Below, piece by piece: positions 54,735 through 64,000 of a DNA stretch of 64,000 nt. The notes under the pieces are model-generated. The model did no database searches and was not told where the DNA came from. It saw only the letters and a program-made list of their open reading frames with translations. The stretch is from Piezodorus guildinii (taxonomy: Eukaryota > Arthropoda > Insecta > Hemiptera > Pentatomidae), in the NCBI GenBank assembly GCA_023052935.1, contig CM041292.1:169859900-169923899 (forward strand). The letters run 5' to 3'. The position numbers and the translations under genes are program-made. How positions within the stretch are numbered: position 1 is the first letter of the stretch; the number at the start of each line of letters is the position of its first letter.

Positions 54735-55772
54735 AGGGAGTCGGCTGTAGACCGCGGTGTGGTGTAAATCGAGCTCACGTTTGTGTGTGTTTTTTAGTGG
54801 TTAAATAAAGCCCAATTGTGTTAAAATTTGTCTCAATTGTGTATTTTGGTATAAACTTTAAATTTGGATTAAAAAAAAGAAGTTTCTGTGCACTGTTTGG
54901 TCTAACTTTTGATCCATTAAAACAGCAGAAAGTTGAGGACTGGGAACAGGAAAATTACCTGTCTAGGCACGTTGAATACGTCACCGGTGAGTGGAAGTTA
55001 TAACTAATAATTTACAACTCATCTCAGGTGCTTTAGTTTTGTGAGATTGCTGAGTTAGAACCTTCAGAGAATAAAACATTAATTCATAGTGAACATATTA
55101 TAATAAACCAATATAAAATGCAAAAAGAACCGGAATCTGTCACGCTCCAATCAATATTAATGGAAATTCGAAATAACAATAACGATACTAAAATAATCAA
55201 AGAATCGATGGATAAAATTTACTCTTGCCTAGAAAATATTACTTCTGAACTTAAAGATGCAAAAAACAAAGCAGAGGAACTTGAAAAAGAAAATCATCAG
55301 TTAAAAGAAAGATTAAAACATCTAGAGAGAATGGAAAGGAAAAATAATATAATAATGCTTAATGTACCTGAAAAAGAAGAATCCAGTGTCGAAAATGTGG
55401 TAGATGTTGTAAAATCGGTTTTTTCAAGTGTTGAGGTCGATTTAACAAACGATTCAATCAATAACTGTTACAGAATCGGGAAGAAAATAAATGAAAAATC
55501 AAGACCAGTCCTAATTTCCCTAAATAGTTACTTATTAAAACAAGAAATTATGAATAAGAAAGAAGTATTTAGAGAAAATACTTGTGTAGTGTATCGTATA
55601 TGAATATAGTTACTGTTATATAAATTATAAAATTGAACAGGTCGGCTCCGGACTAGACGGTCTAAAAGATCATAGTTCTATTAATGTTTTTTTTTTTATA
55701 TGTTATATTTTTGTTGTAATATGCTAAAATAAAAAATAAAAAAAACAGTTATCTATCTATCTATCTATCTAT
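54735..55772 (+). mobile_element. ORF1-only LINE derivative with (ATCT)n tail
   Basis: A 15-bp duplication (CATATTTAAAATTTA) at 54720-54734 and 55773-55787 marks a complete insertion of 1,038 bp. It holds a G+C-richer 5' leader (GGAGTCGGCTGTAGACCGCG), about 380 bp of 5' UTR, one ORF1-like frame (55118-55603), a short 3' UTR (CGGCTCCGGACTAGACGG, then AATAAAAAATAAAAAAAAC) and a terminal (ATCT)n. Endonuclease and reverse transcriptase are absent, so it depended on another LINE to move. Confidence 0.8.
55118..55603 (+). CDS. LINE ORF1-type coiled-coil RNA-binding protein, C-terminally short (161 aa)
   Basis: The protein resembles ORF1 proteins of LINEs, which coat LINE RNA and act as nucleic-acid chaperones. 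Residues about 27-72 are a strongly charged heptad-like coiled coil (KDAKNKAEELEKENHQLKER, then LKHLERMERKNN). Residues 74-85 (RKNNIIMLNVPE), 114-123 (INNCYRIGKK) and 128-135 (SRPVLISL) match the RRM-like core and linker typical of these proteins. The usual C-terminal basic domain is cut off: after KEVFRENTCVVYRI the frame stops and 3' UTR follows. The start at 55118 is the first ATG after the 5' UTR. The uninterrupted frame is unusual among the decayed LINEs here. It might be a young insertion; domestication is possible but not indicated. Confidence 0.75.
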   Translation: MQKEPESVTLQSILMEIRNNNNDTKIIKESMDKIYSCLENITSELKDAKNKAEELEKENHQLKERLKHLERMERKNNIIMLNVPEKEESSVENVVDVVKSVFSSVEVDLTNDSINNCYRIGKKINEKSRPVLISLNSYLLKQEIMNKKEVFRENTCVVYRI

Positions 55773-55789
55773 CATATTTAAAATTTATT

Positions 55790-56365
55790 TCATTATAAGA
55801 CCTACCAGTTTGATTATAATTAATGTGTTCCATCCTTATTTTCGTTTTATATTCGTAGCACAAAGGTACGATACAATGGTAAATATTTAAATGTTGTATG
55901 CTTTGTGTTTAAATATTTGTATGATGTATAGCAGGATTCTTATGGGGCACTGTGCAATTTTTGATTTGCAACAAGAGGCAGTGGCCAAAAAAGTTTGAAT
56001 ACCACATTCTGGGAACTCTTTTTCCTTGACATTCCAAAGCCGAGGGTAAATTCATTATTTCAATGCTGGAGAAATACTCTTGTTTCCTGTAGTTAATCTT
56101 CAATAAATATTTTTCTCGTTCTTATAGAGAATTTTGGGTTTAAATATGTACTCCATAGAACTTACTTAATCTTAACATTTAAGAGATTTCCCAAAAATTA
56201 TAAAGTTTACCTTACTTTTCTAGGTGATCAACAGCTCAGTAAAAATATAAGTATTTCTATTTTCTATGATTATTATATTTGTTGTAAGAATATTTGAAGT
56301 TGATATTCAAGTTATTATTATTATTATATTCGCGATATTTGACATAAACTGAAGAGACCATATTT
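55790..56365. other. AT-rich intergenic DNA
   Basis: No gene recognised. Confidence 0.5.
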
Positions 56366-56369
56366 ATAT

Positions 56370-56600
56370 AACAAGAAGTCATAAGAAAAATATGAAACGA
56401 TATTTAGTTAAACTTAATGATGGAGTATGAGAGGAGGTATGAAGGGTCAACGTTTTAGATATCATTATTCGTGGAATACAAAGAAGTTGGAAAGAATTCG
56501 TAAGTAGCTCATTCGTTGTATTTTTTAATGAAGCACGGAAAAAACGTTTTCCGTCATAATTTTTAATAGTTCCTTACTTATCATTAAGCACACATGAGAT
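56370..56600 (-). mobile_element. Helitron-like Q-family fragment, inverted
   Basis: Reverse complement of sequence in Q1 (about 46335-46500): shared blocks are TAATGATGGAGTATGAGAGG, ATTATTCGTGGAATACAAAG, AGCTCATTCGTTGTATT and GTCATAATTTTTAATA. Confidence 0.6.
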
Positions 56601-56604
56601 GCCT

Positions 56605-57120
56605 TCCCGATACTAAAAACCGTAGCACAGACTAGAATCCTTTATTTTTATTTTGTAGTTATTGTAATATGAATTAGTGAATAAACATCACTAGCCGAGT
56701 TGCGTGACACTTTTTTAAAAGTTTTTATCCTTATAATTTTCGTGAAGAATCTTACTTAAGAATCAGTCCTCATCTACTTATGTTCTGATTTAACCTTAAT
56801 TTCGTAAGCGTGGGCTTAGTCGAACTGACGCCTTCTTCTTATGCTAAGTGGATTTCACCATTTTATGAACAAAAAATATGATAACAGCCTTTAACCCAAA
56901 TGTTCCGTTAGTCAAACTAGATGGAAAGAAACGAGGTCCTTAAAACAGTCTCATTATTTTCGTCGTTGAAAATGTTTAATATAAGTTGTTCTTAATCAGT
57001 CAGATTAAAACTAAAATGTTCGTTCAAATAATTTAAATAATTTTCTATAACTTCAATATAAAAAATTATTACACAATGGTTTATTTCCAAATAACTCTAT
57101 AATAATATAGAGTATAACTA
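56605..57120. other. AT-rich intergenic DNA
   Basis: No gene. CTCTATAATAATATAGAG at 57103-57120 is a small palindrome just before the perfect hairpin. Confidence 0.5.
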
Positions 57121-57122
57121 TT

Positions 57123-57178
57123 TATAGCTGCTAATTTTTTCGAACTCCAATATGAGTTCGAAAAAATTAGCAGCTATA
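57123..57178. repeat. perfect 25-bp inverted repeat hairpin
   Basis: TATAGCTGCTAATTTTTTCG-AACTC (57123-57147) and its exact reverse complement (57154-57178) are separated by 6 nt (CAATAT). No mismatch is seen. It could be a small MITE core, a recent snap-back or a hairpin RNA precursor. Confidence 0.9.
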
Positions 57179-57224
57179 TATATGTAAAATATATCTGAAT
57201 AAAACAAAGTATATAAATATTTTT

Positions 57225-58115
57225 TTTCCGAATTTCTCTATCTTCAATAATAACCCAGTTTTGGTGGAATTACATCTGTTATAATGTCTGACTTGAATAT
57301 ATAGATCAACTCTTTTTTATTCTGTTGATCGAGGTTTTCTTATTCTAAAAATCTTTACACATTTTTCTCTATCTTCAAAAATAACTGAGTTATGGACATA
57401 TTTATGAGTAAAATTACAATCTTTTTTCCCTTCTTTATAAATATTCGCGATTTTTGGGTAAATAGCACTAATAATTTTTTCTCTATCTTCGAAATTAACG
57501 GAGTTACATGCGTATATTTAGGTGAAATTTCAATTTTTCTTTTTCCTGTTTTGTGTATGTTTTTAGATATAAATCAATTTTTTTTTTCTTTCTTACTGTT
57601 TATCGTGCTTTACTTATCCTAAAACTGTCTACATATTTTTCTCTATCTTCAAAAGTAACTGAGTATAGGTGTATTTATGAGTCAAATTAAAAAAAAAAAA
57701 ATAATAAAATAAAATAAATAAATAAATTAAAAAAAATTAATTTCCTTTTTTTTTAACTATTCGCTTTTTTTCTTTTGTTGAAAACACTAATAATTTTTTC
57801 CCCATTTTGAAAAAAAAACGAAGTTAAAAGCGTATATATAGTTAAGATTTTAATTTTTTCCTTTTCCTTTTTTTTTTGTTATTATTTATTTTTTTTTTTT
57901 TTTTTATCGCCCTTCACAGATTCTAAAACTCCCTACATATTTTTCTCTATCTTCAAAAATAACCGAATTATTGGGGTATTTATCTGTAAAATTTCAATTT
58001 TTTTCTTTCTTTTTTTTCTCACATTTCCTCATAGTTATTCGCGGTTTTTAGCTAAAACACTCCTATCAATTTGTTCTCTATCTTCAAAAATAACTGAGTT
58101 TTTGAATTAAATAAC
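57225..58115 (+). repeat. tandem array with alternating A/B units
   Basis: Seven diverged units share TTTTCTCTATCTTCAAAAAT and AACTGAGTTA-type cores, at about 57231, 57362, 57478, 57637, 57794, 57941 and 58073 (spacing 116-159 bp). Units 3, 5 and 7 are preceded by TATTCGC...AAA-AGCACTAATAATTTTTT. Units 2, 4 and 6 are preceded by CCTAAAACTGTCTACATATT variants. The array therefore has a dimeric higher-order period near 275-315 bp. A 76-codon frame through it is not conserved between units. Confidence 0.75.
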
Positions 58116-58119
58116 TTTT

Positions 58120-58510
58120 AATCAGCCGCCATTTTAAAACAAACCAGCTGACATCAACGTCTAGGTGTTAAGATCATCGTTGGATGCCCTAATACTTTTG
58201 TGGTAAATTAAAAAAAAAAAAAAATGGTCCAGTAGTTTTGGAGAAATGTCCCGGACCGCAGACAAACGAATTTAAAAAAAAATAGTTTTTCGGGTTCTAC
58301 GTATCTTGAAACGTAAGCCCTCCAATTTTCAGGGGAGGGGTATCTTTTTTTTTGTTGTTTTTTGTCGATGACAAAGGTTTATTATTGAAAATATAAATAT
58401 AAATGCGTGAATATTGAACCATTGTATTTATGTTAATTAGATATAAAACTAGACCCGACAAACGTTGTTCTGCCATCTAATTCACACATTCTAGTGAAAA
58501 TGTTGGTTGT
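58120..58510. other. unclassified repeat-like sequence
   Basis: Contains GTCCAGTAGTTTTGGAGAAA and TTGAAACGTAAGCCCTCCAA, the style of decayed DNA-transposon interiors, but no gene or terminus can be defined. Confidence 0.4.
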
Positions 58511-58640
58511 TAAAAAAATCTCGTGCGTGCAACACACGACTTTTACTTACCTCTATTGTTAAAACAAATTTAGGAATTTTTAAATGAAAAAAAATATATT
58601 TTGAGCTACGAAGGAAACATATGTTTTACATAATTAATCT

Positions 58641-59292
58641 TTTTTTTTTTTATTATATTTTATTGAAATTTACAACTGTATAGGAATACATCAAGTAAAT
58701 ATGCGGATTAAAGATAGTGTACATGAAAAACCTGAAGAGAAACTGCCCATTGGCAGCACTCTAGTAATCAATCCAAACAAGAAGGTCTCGAGGCAATCTT
58801 CTTTTCAGACGCCTTGGAGGATTGTCGGGAATTGAAGAGAAAGCAAGGATTGAAACTAGTGGGTTAGAGTGGGATTGGAGTTTGTCATGGAAGGATTGAT
58901 ACCTGGTTCGGGCCAAATCAGCTACAAAGAGAATATTAAGGTCTTTATGGATAAGCTTATTCGTGACAAAATAAGGAGCGTTTAGGATTTTTCGAAGGAT
59001 TTTGGATTGTAAGGATTGGATACAGGAAGAATTTGATGGTTTAGTGGAGCCCCATAGCTGAACTCCGTACGTCCAGATAGGTCTTATGATGGTCATGTAG
59101 ATTAGTCTTTTGTAGTTAAGTGAAAGTTTAGAGCGTTTGTCTAGTAAGTGTTGAAGTAACCGAAAGCGGCGTGCAGTTTCTTGTCGTTTCAGTCTAGTGT
59201 GCGGATTCCATGTTAAACGTTTGTCAAGAAGAAGCCCTAGGTAGCGGATCTGTTCAACTGGAACGAGCGGAATGTTATTAAAGGATACTTAG
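58641..59292 (-). pseudogene. J-family LINE 3' half, nested in R15
   Basis: The minus-strand frame 58761-59096 reads TIIRPIWTYGVQLWGSTKPS, NAPYFVTNKLIHKDLNILFV and PPRRLKRRLPRDLLV, the C-terminal part of the Jockey-like polyprotein. Upstream, broken frames contain the DKR-type thumb region. The 3' UTR has AGTGCTGCCAATGGGCAGTT and ends with TTTACAACTG before a poly-A (T on this strand). TTAATCT at 58634-58640 and 59293-59299 is the likely target duplication. It is 5'-truncated and defective. Confidence 0.85.
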
Positions 59293-59652
59293 TTAATCTA
59301 AAAACAATAATCAAATAAGTAATCTAATAATTACATAGTTTAATCACTCTCTATTACCTTATATAACTTTAGATATAAGATAACATTTTCCTATAATGTA
59401 TTGCTTTCCAATAATGTATTATACGTTTATATAAAAAAAAAAAATCTAATATTCTGATGATTAAGAACAAATCTAACTCAAACAATATTTTTGCAATTAT
59501 TTCCGCAAGTTAGTTATCAAATGCTTATACATTATGTATTGACCTGTTTTTAAACGACGCTAACATCTTATGGTTGATTTTTCCGAATCCATAAAATTAA
59601 AGGTACTTCAGAGACAGAAAAATTTCTATCAGAATGAGACCTATATGATATT

Positions 59653-60522
59653 CTGATTACTATACTATAATCTATCACCTTCATATGGACACCAGCCCAT
59701 GTTGGAATTCCAGGAAACGAAGCAGCTGACAAAGCAGCAAAAGAAGCTGCGCAACTGTCTACTTCACCGATAAAAATGTTCGAGCTCCAAGACTTAAAAA
59801 AATGGTTAAGAGATAAGGTCTTCAATGACTGGGAAACATCCTGGCAATCTGTGTGCCCTCGTAATAAGCTGCGAGGAATCAAGAACACGACAAAACTCTG
59901 GAGAAGCTGCGTGAGGGGCACTAGAAGAGAAGAAGTAGTAATCACCAGTTGCGAATCGGCCACTCGCGACTCACCCATGACTACCTTATGGATAGATCCG
60001 AGGAAACAAAATGCGTAAGATGCTCAACTCCGCTCACAATGCAACACATCTTAGAGACTGTCCGCTGTACGCAACTGCGTTTTCTTCTCGAGCCCTGCCT
60101 AGGAAACTGCCACCATTATTAGGTGATAATAAGCAGGTGCTCGATTTAGTCATAGAAGTCCTAAAAGAAATTCAGATTTACGATAAGGTATAAAGATATA
60201 TGTTAAAAAAATAAATAAATAAATAAATAAAAAATAATAATAATAAAATAAATAAATAAACAGTGTAAAAGGAAAAGATATATAAATATAATAAAATATA
60301 TATACATAAATTTAAAATAAATAAAAGACAAAAATGATAAACAAAAGAAAATAAAGAAAAAAAAATTGTAATTATTATTAATTTAAGTCTATCATTATCA
60401 ACTATGCATTGTAAAGAAATTATACAGGTTAATTATTCTAAATTAAGAAATAATATATTGAGTAAACGATTTACGGGCGTAATAATCTAGAAATTTATCG
60501 CCCTAAAACACCTTACCTACCT
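59653..60522 (+). pseudogene. LINE with RNase H domain, 5'-truncated, nested in R15
   Basis: Translation gives FIWTPAHVGIPGNEAADKAA then KEAAQLSTSPIK, the last catalytic motif of an RNase H domain (H-V-G-x-x-G-N-x-x-A-D). The frame at 59776-60018 continues with FELQDLKKWLRDKVFNDWET. After a frameshift comes KCVRCSTPLTMQHILETVRC, the C-terminal zinc knuckle, and a 3' UTR with (AAATA)n-rich tail. RNase H removes RNA from the cDNA hybrid in I/Jockey-type LINEs that carry it. ACCTATATGATATT at 59639-59652 and 60523-60536 is a 14-bp target duplication. Same type as 5534-5901. Confidence 0.88.
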
Positions 60523-60799
60523 ACCTATATGATATTAAAGCCCATTAAATTTAACATCGATATAGCAAGTTGAATCAAAATCGTTAGAACCGTTTTTAAG
60601 AAAATCTTAAAAGGTTTAAATTGTATGATATAGAGCACCAGAATCATCTACAAGTATGAAATATAATTTACGACTTATTCTCAAAGCTACTTAATATACT
60701 TAGGATATTTCATTCAAATCATTCGAGACATTTCGTAAGAGTGCTACCACAAACACCGTGACATAAGATTTTTATATAGATATAGCAATAATATGTTGG

Positions 60800-60804
<5 letters not shown>

Positions 60805-60858
<54 letters not shown>
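60805..60858. repeat. (TA)n dinucleotide tract
   Basis: About 50 bp of TA. Confidence 0.95.
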
Positions 60859-60861
<3 letters not shown>

Positions 60862-61230
60862 GTATGATTATTTTCTTGATATAAGAGATTTTTCTAATAT
60901 ATAAACTACTTATACAAAATGTCTCTAAACAATGTAAATAAATCAATAATAATAATATTTTTTTTAACATTAAAAGCTGAAAACTTTAATTTGTTTAATA
61001 CAAGACAAAATTAACTTCAGAATAAAAAGCAAGCTATTGATCTTTCATATATTATTTATATGCGAGACCTCAAAATTAGATCTGGAGCAATTATTAATTT
61101 TACTAATCAATTTTTTAGCTCCTCCAAGGACGGGCCCTTTGAAATCATTAAAGAATAATTTCTCATTACTTAAATACACTGTTCTATTTCCTGTAATAAG
61201 TTTAAAGATCTGGTTCGCACATCGTAACAC
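60862..61230. other. AT-rich intergenic DNA
   Basis: No gene. The overlapping frames on both strands at 61037-61252 look like chance frames. Confidence 0.45.
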
Positions 61231-61235
61231 ACGCC

Positions 61236-61598
61236 TTTCATATTTTTTCTAAAATCATTGGCTTTCCAATTGTATACTATAAATCTGTACAAATGTTCTT
61301 ATGTTCAAAAACGAAACAATTGCATTAAAAATATGTTGTTTGTTCTTTTCTCGTTTAGTTTCATACTGAGTTCGTTCAACTTATATATTTACTCGTTTTT
61401 ATCAACGCTAACAAGGTATGGTTATTTTTTTTTCAAATCTACGAAATTAAATCAAATTAAAATATTTCACATTTAAGTCCTGTCAGACTATTTCAATGAG
61501 AATGAAATCTATATTATATTAAAATTTACTTCCATATAGCGAGTTGAATCACAATCGTTAGAGCCATTTTTGAGAAAATCGTAAAAAAGTGCATATAG
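61236..61598 (-). mobile_element. R-family fragment R16
   Basis: Central part of the family on the minus strand: TTTTTCTAAAATCATTGGCT, AGTTCGTTCAACTTATATAT, AAGTCCTGTCAGACTATTTC and ATAGCGAGTTGAATC on the plus strand. Head-to-head with R17. Confidence 0.8.
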
Positions 61599-61625
61599 TA
61601 AGTAACACTTATGATTTGCCTATTT

Positions 61626-62383
61626 TTACTTGCACTTACCTATGTATGAAATATATAGTAAGGGAAAGTATTGCGATTGTGAAAATTTTCGAATTCAAGT
61701 TTTCAACGGAAATGTGTGTGTGGTAACTTCCGGGCGAAAACGAAAAGTCCTATGAAACTGAAATTTCATATTTAAGACAACTATACGCCCGAGATGTTAC
61801 AGAATCTTTTTCATCAAAATTAGCTAACCAGAAGAGCCACTTTATATCATGCAATTTGCACCTTTTTACGTTTTACTCTAAATCGGCTCGAACGATTTTG
61901 ATTAATCTCGCTATATCGATGTAAGCTTTAATGACCTTTAATATCATTTAGGTTTTATTCGGATTGAAATAGTCTGATGAAGTTTAAATGTCTATATTTT
62001 AAATTGTCTTTCTCTAAACTACCATCAATTTTGTAGGTTCTATAAAAATAAACATACCATCTTCTTACCACAAAAAACAGGTAAATTTATAAGTTGAACG
62101 AATTCGATATACAACTAAAGGAGAAAACTGAAAACATATATATTTAATGCACTTTTTTTATTTTAAACATAAGAACAGTAATATGCATGTATAATATACC
62201 GTTGGAAAGCTAAAGATTTTAGAAAAAAATATTATATGATACACAAGCTTGTAAAAGTTAATAAAGAGTGATGAAAAGCCGATAAAACTAACTGGTTATT
62301 TTAGATAGTAATATTATCTTTTTTTAATAAACACATGTTTCTATAGAAATTAAATTTAATTAATTCTTCAATAATTTAACTTA
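61626..62383 (+). mobile_element. R-family copy R17, lacks the distal end
   Basis: Starts TTACTTGCACTTACCTATGT and follows the family to about TCAATAATTTAAC, where R18 begins. The segment around the CAAGTCCCGCAAAAAGG block is deleted. The distal GTGAAAGTCGTG end is missing, as if R18 had replaced it. Confidence 0.8.
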
Positions 62384-62770
62384 TTACTTTCACTTACCTA
62401 TTTATGAAATATATAGTAAGGGAAAGTATTGCGATCCAAGTTTTTAAATTCCAGTTTTCAACGGAAATACACGTTTTAGGATCCCCTGAGTCCAAATGAC
62501 CAAGTCCCGCAAAAAGGTCTGTGGGCATGTGTGTGTGTGTCTGTGTGTCCGAGTGATTGTAAGTCCAGCACGAAAACGAAAAGCTGTACGAAACTGAAAT
62601 TTCATATTTAAGACAAATATACGGCCGAGAAGTTACAGCACTTTTTACACTAAAATCGACTTACTGGAAGGGCTACTTCATACCATGCATTTTGCACGTT
62701 TTTACGATTTTCTCAAAAACGCATGTAACGTTTTTATTAAATTCGCTATATCGATGGAAGGTATTTCTGC
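62384..62770 (+). mobile_element. R-family copy R18, proximal part, tandem to R17
   Basis: TTACTTTCACTTACCTATTT through GTCCCGCAAAAAGGTCTGTG to TTCGCTATATCGATGGAAGG, then interrupted by a T run. Confidence 0.8.
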
Positions 62771-62867
62771 AACATTTTTTTTTTTTTTTTTACGAAAAAC
62801 CCAATTAAATATCATCAATGTTTATATTTGATTTATATAAGTTTTTGAAGGGTCTCAAGGACCAGTC

Positions 62868-63002
62868 AATAATTTTTTTTTTAAATTAAATTTTATTGAA
62901 ATTTACGACTGTATTCTACAATACATCAAGTAAATATGCTGATAAAAGATATGTACATGAAAAACGTGAAGAGAAACTGCCATTGGCAGCATTCTAAAGT
63001 CA
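62868..63002 (-). pseudogene. J-family LINE 3' UTR fragment
   Basis: Minus-strand AATGCTGCCAATGGCAGTTT and the TTTATTGAAATTTACGACTG end of the family, with poly-A (T on plus). Only about 130 bp remains. Confidence 0.75.
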
Positions 63003-63004
63003 AT

Positions 63005-64000
63005 AAATTAAAAATTGTGTTTAGGCTGTGTTTCGATTATTTATTTTAGTTTCATATTCCTGAATTAACTGTGAAATAACAAAAAAAAAATTAAAATTTC
63101 TATACAATAATTAGTGAAGTGAAGTTACAAAGAAAGAAAACACGTTTTAAATAAATTTAAGAACGCTGTGATGTTCATATAAAACTAATGAAATATCTGA
63201 AATATTTGTATACATATTTCTCACAACATTGGTTTCCTGCTGTACAATCATAAAAAAAAAATTTAATTAAAAATAACTTAAAAATATTTTTAAAAAATGT
63301 CTAAATTTTCACTTGTATTACCCTATTCGATAAATAATAAATAATCTGGGCTGATCTTCCAATTTGTTTATAAATACTAGATTAGTTTATTTAGATGAAC
63401 ACGCCTCAAGTTTGTTTAATTTTATAATATAAAATATTTTTCTAAAATGCGGCCTTTGAGAACAAGAAAATTGTGCAAGATTTAATTTTGTTCCAAAGCT
63501 TATGTTTATTTTTCACAAAATGTCATTAAAAAAACTAATTCGTAAAATTAAGAGATTCATTTTTTTTTTCATTCAATTACAATTTCACACTTGATTATTT
63601 ATCCTAAATCTGAAGACAATATATTGAATAGTTTTAAAGACTGAAGTTCTTTTACGAATCGGGTTAAAACCGTATCCGGTTAATACGTTCAGGAAATGAG
63701 AAAAAAATGTGAAAAAGTTGTAACAGGTTGGTTCATTCAGCGGTTCGCTCCAAACTTAACTAAAAATAAAAACAAAAAATAAAATAAAAACTCTGTGTAA
63801 AAATAAATTAAATGAGCCAGTGATCCAGAAACCAGTATACCGTTCGGCGATCATTATAATTAATTGGTGTTTTCTGTTTATATCAAATTAGGCCCGAATT
63901 GGGCATGAGGAATTCTATTTTCTTTTAAATTATTTCAAATTCATAATTAAGGATATGTGATTAGGAATTATTATATTATAAATATTCTATACATTTACCT
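63005..64000. other. AT-rich intergenic DNA
   Basis: No gene or repeat family recognised in the last kilobase. Confidence 0.5.

Larger units (their letters stand above)
58515..60660 (-). mobile_element. R-family copy R15, split by two LINEs
   Basis: Three pieces, 58515-58640, 59293-59652 and 60523-60660, together follow the minus-strand order of the family from GTGCAACACACGACTTTTAC to GAAAATCTTAAAAGGTTTAA. They are separated by a minus-strand J-family LINE (7-bp duplication) and a plus-strand RNase H-type LINE (14-bp duplication). Confidence 0.78.

Noticed and set aside
59568..59978. 136-codon minus-strand frame
   Set aside because: Antisense to the RNase H LINE fragment and its R-family flank; no domain recognised.

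Overview
The window looks like arthropod, probably insect, nuclear DNA. It is strongly AT-rich, full of poly-A/T and long (TA)n tracts, and almost devoid of host protein-coding sequence. The recognisable elements are typical of insects: 5'-truncated Jockey-like LINEs, a LINE with an RNase H domain, an RTE-like 3' end, a cecropia-type (Hsmar1-like) mariner, a Tigger/pogo remnant, two tRNA-derived SINE families and Helitron-like ends. It also has a tRNA-Ile(UAU) gene with an intron in the usual eukaryotic position. There are no bacterial operons, ribosome binding sites or CRISPR arrays. The order or species cannot be fixed from the sequence alone.

Layout. 0-4 kb: SINE-A copy, Tigger/pogo remnant, (TA)n tract, one orphan open frame. 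4-13 kb: a copy of the dominant repeat (the 'R family') carrying two nested LINEs, a 240-bp palindrome, a Jockey-like LINE, a CR1/L2-like LINE tail and an inverted R-containing pair. 13-20 kb: AT-rich DNA, a ~200-bp tandem dimer, the tRNA-Ile(UAU) gene and an R copy. 20-31 kb: LINE fragments, an R copy nested in another R copy, SINE-A and SINE-B copies. 31.4-31.9 kb: the one CpG-rich segment, probably a promoter and first coding exon of a host gene (start MATPEAQF) with candidate splice donors; downstream exons are not recognised, so later sequence may be intron. 32-41 kb: AT-rich DNA, RTE-like 3' end, a tandem array hit by a LINE, and a 1.2-kb TIR element inserted in a SINE-B head. 41-50 kb: R and SINE-A copies, an inverted duplicate of the tRNA-Ile flank hit by a Jockey-like LINE, Helitron-like units and the best R copy. 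52-53.6 kb: a mariner with a large in-frame transposase deletion, nested in a second TIR element. 54.7-55.8 kb: a LINE derivative carrying only ORF1, with a 15-bp target duplication. 57-58 kb: a perfect hairpin and an alternating A/B tandem array. 58.5-62.8 kb: another R copy with two nested LINEs and an R cluster.

The genes present are mostly selfish elements, and the clearest information is their order of insertion. Many LINEs keep target-site duplications, so nesting can be read directly. The least described item is the R family: about 0.9 kb, at least 18 copies, both strands, with inverted subterminal motifs, a stem-loop at one end and an internal (TG)n stretch. I infer, without proof, a non-autonomous Helentron/HINE-like element.
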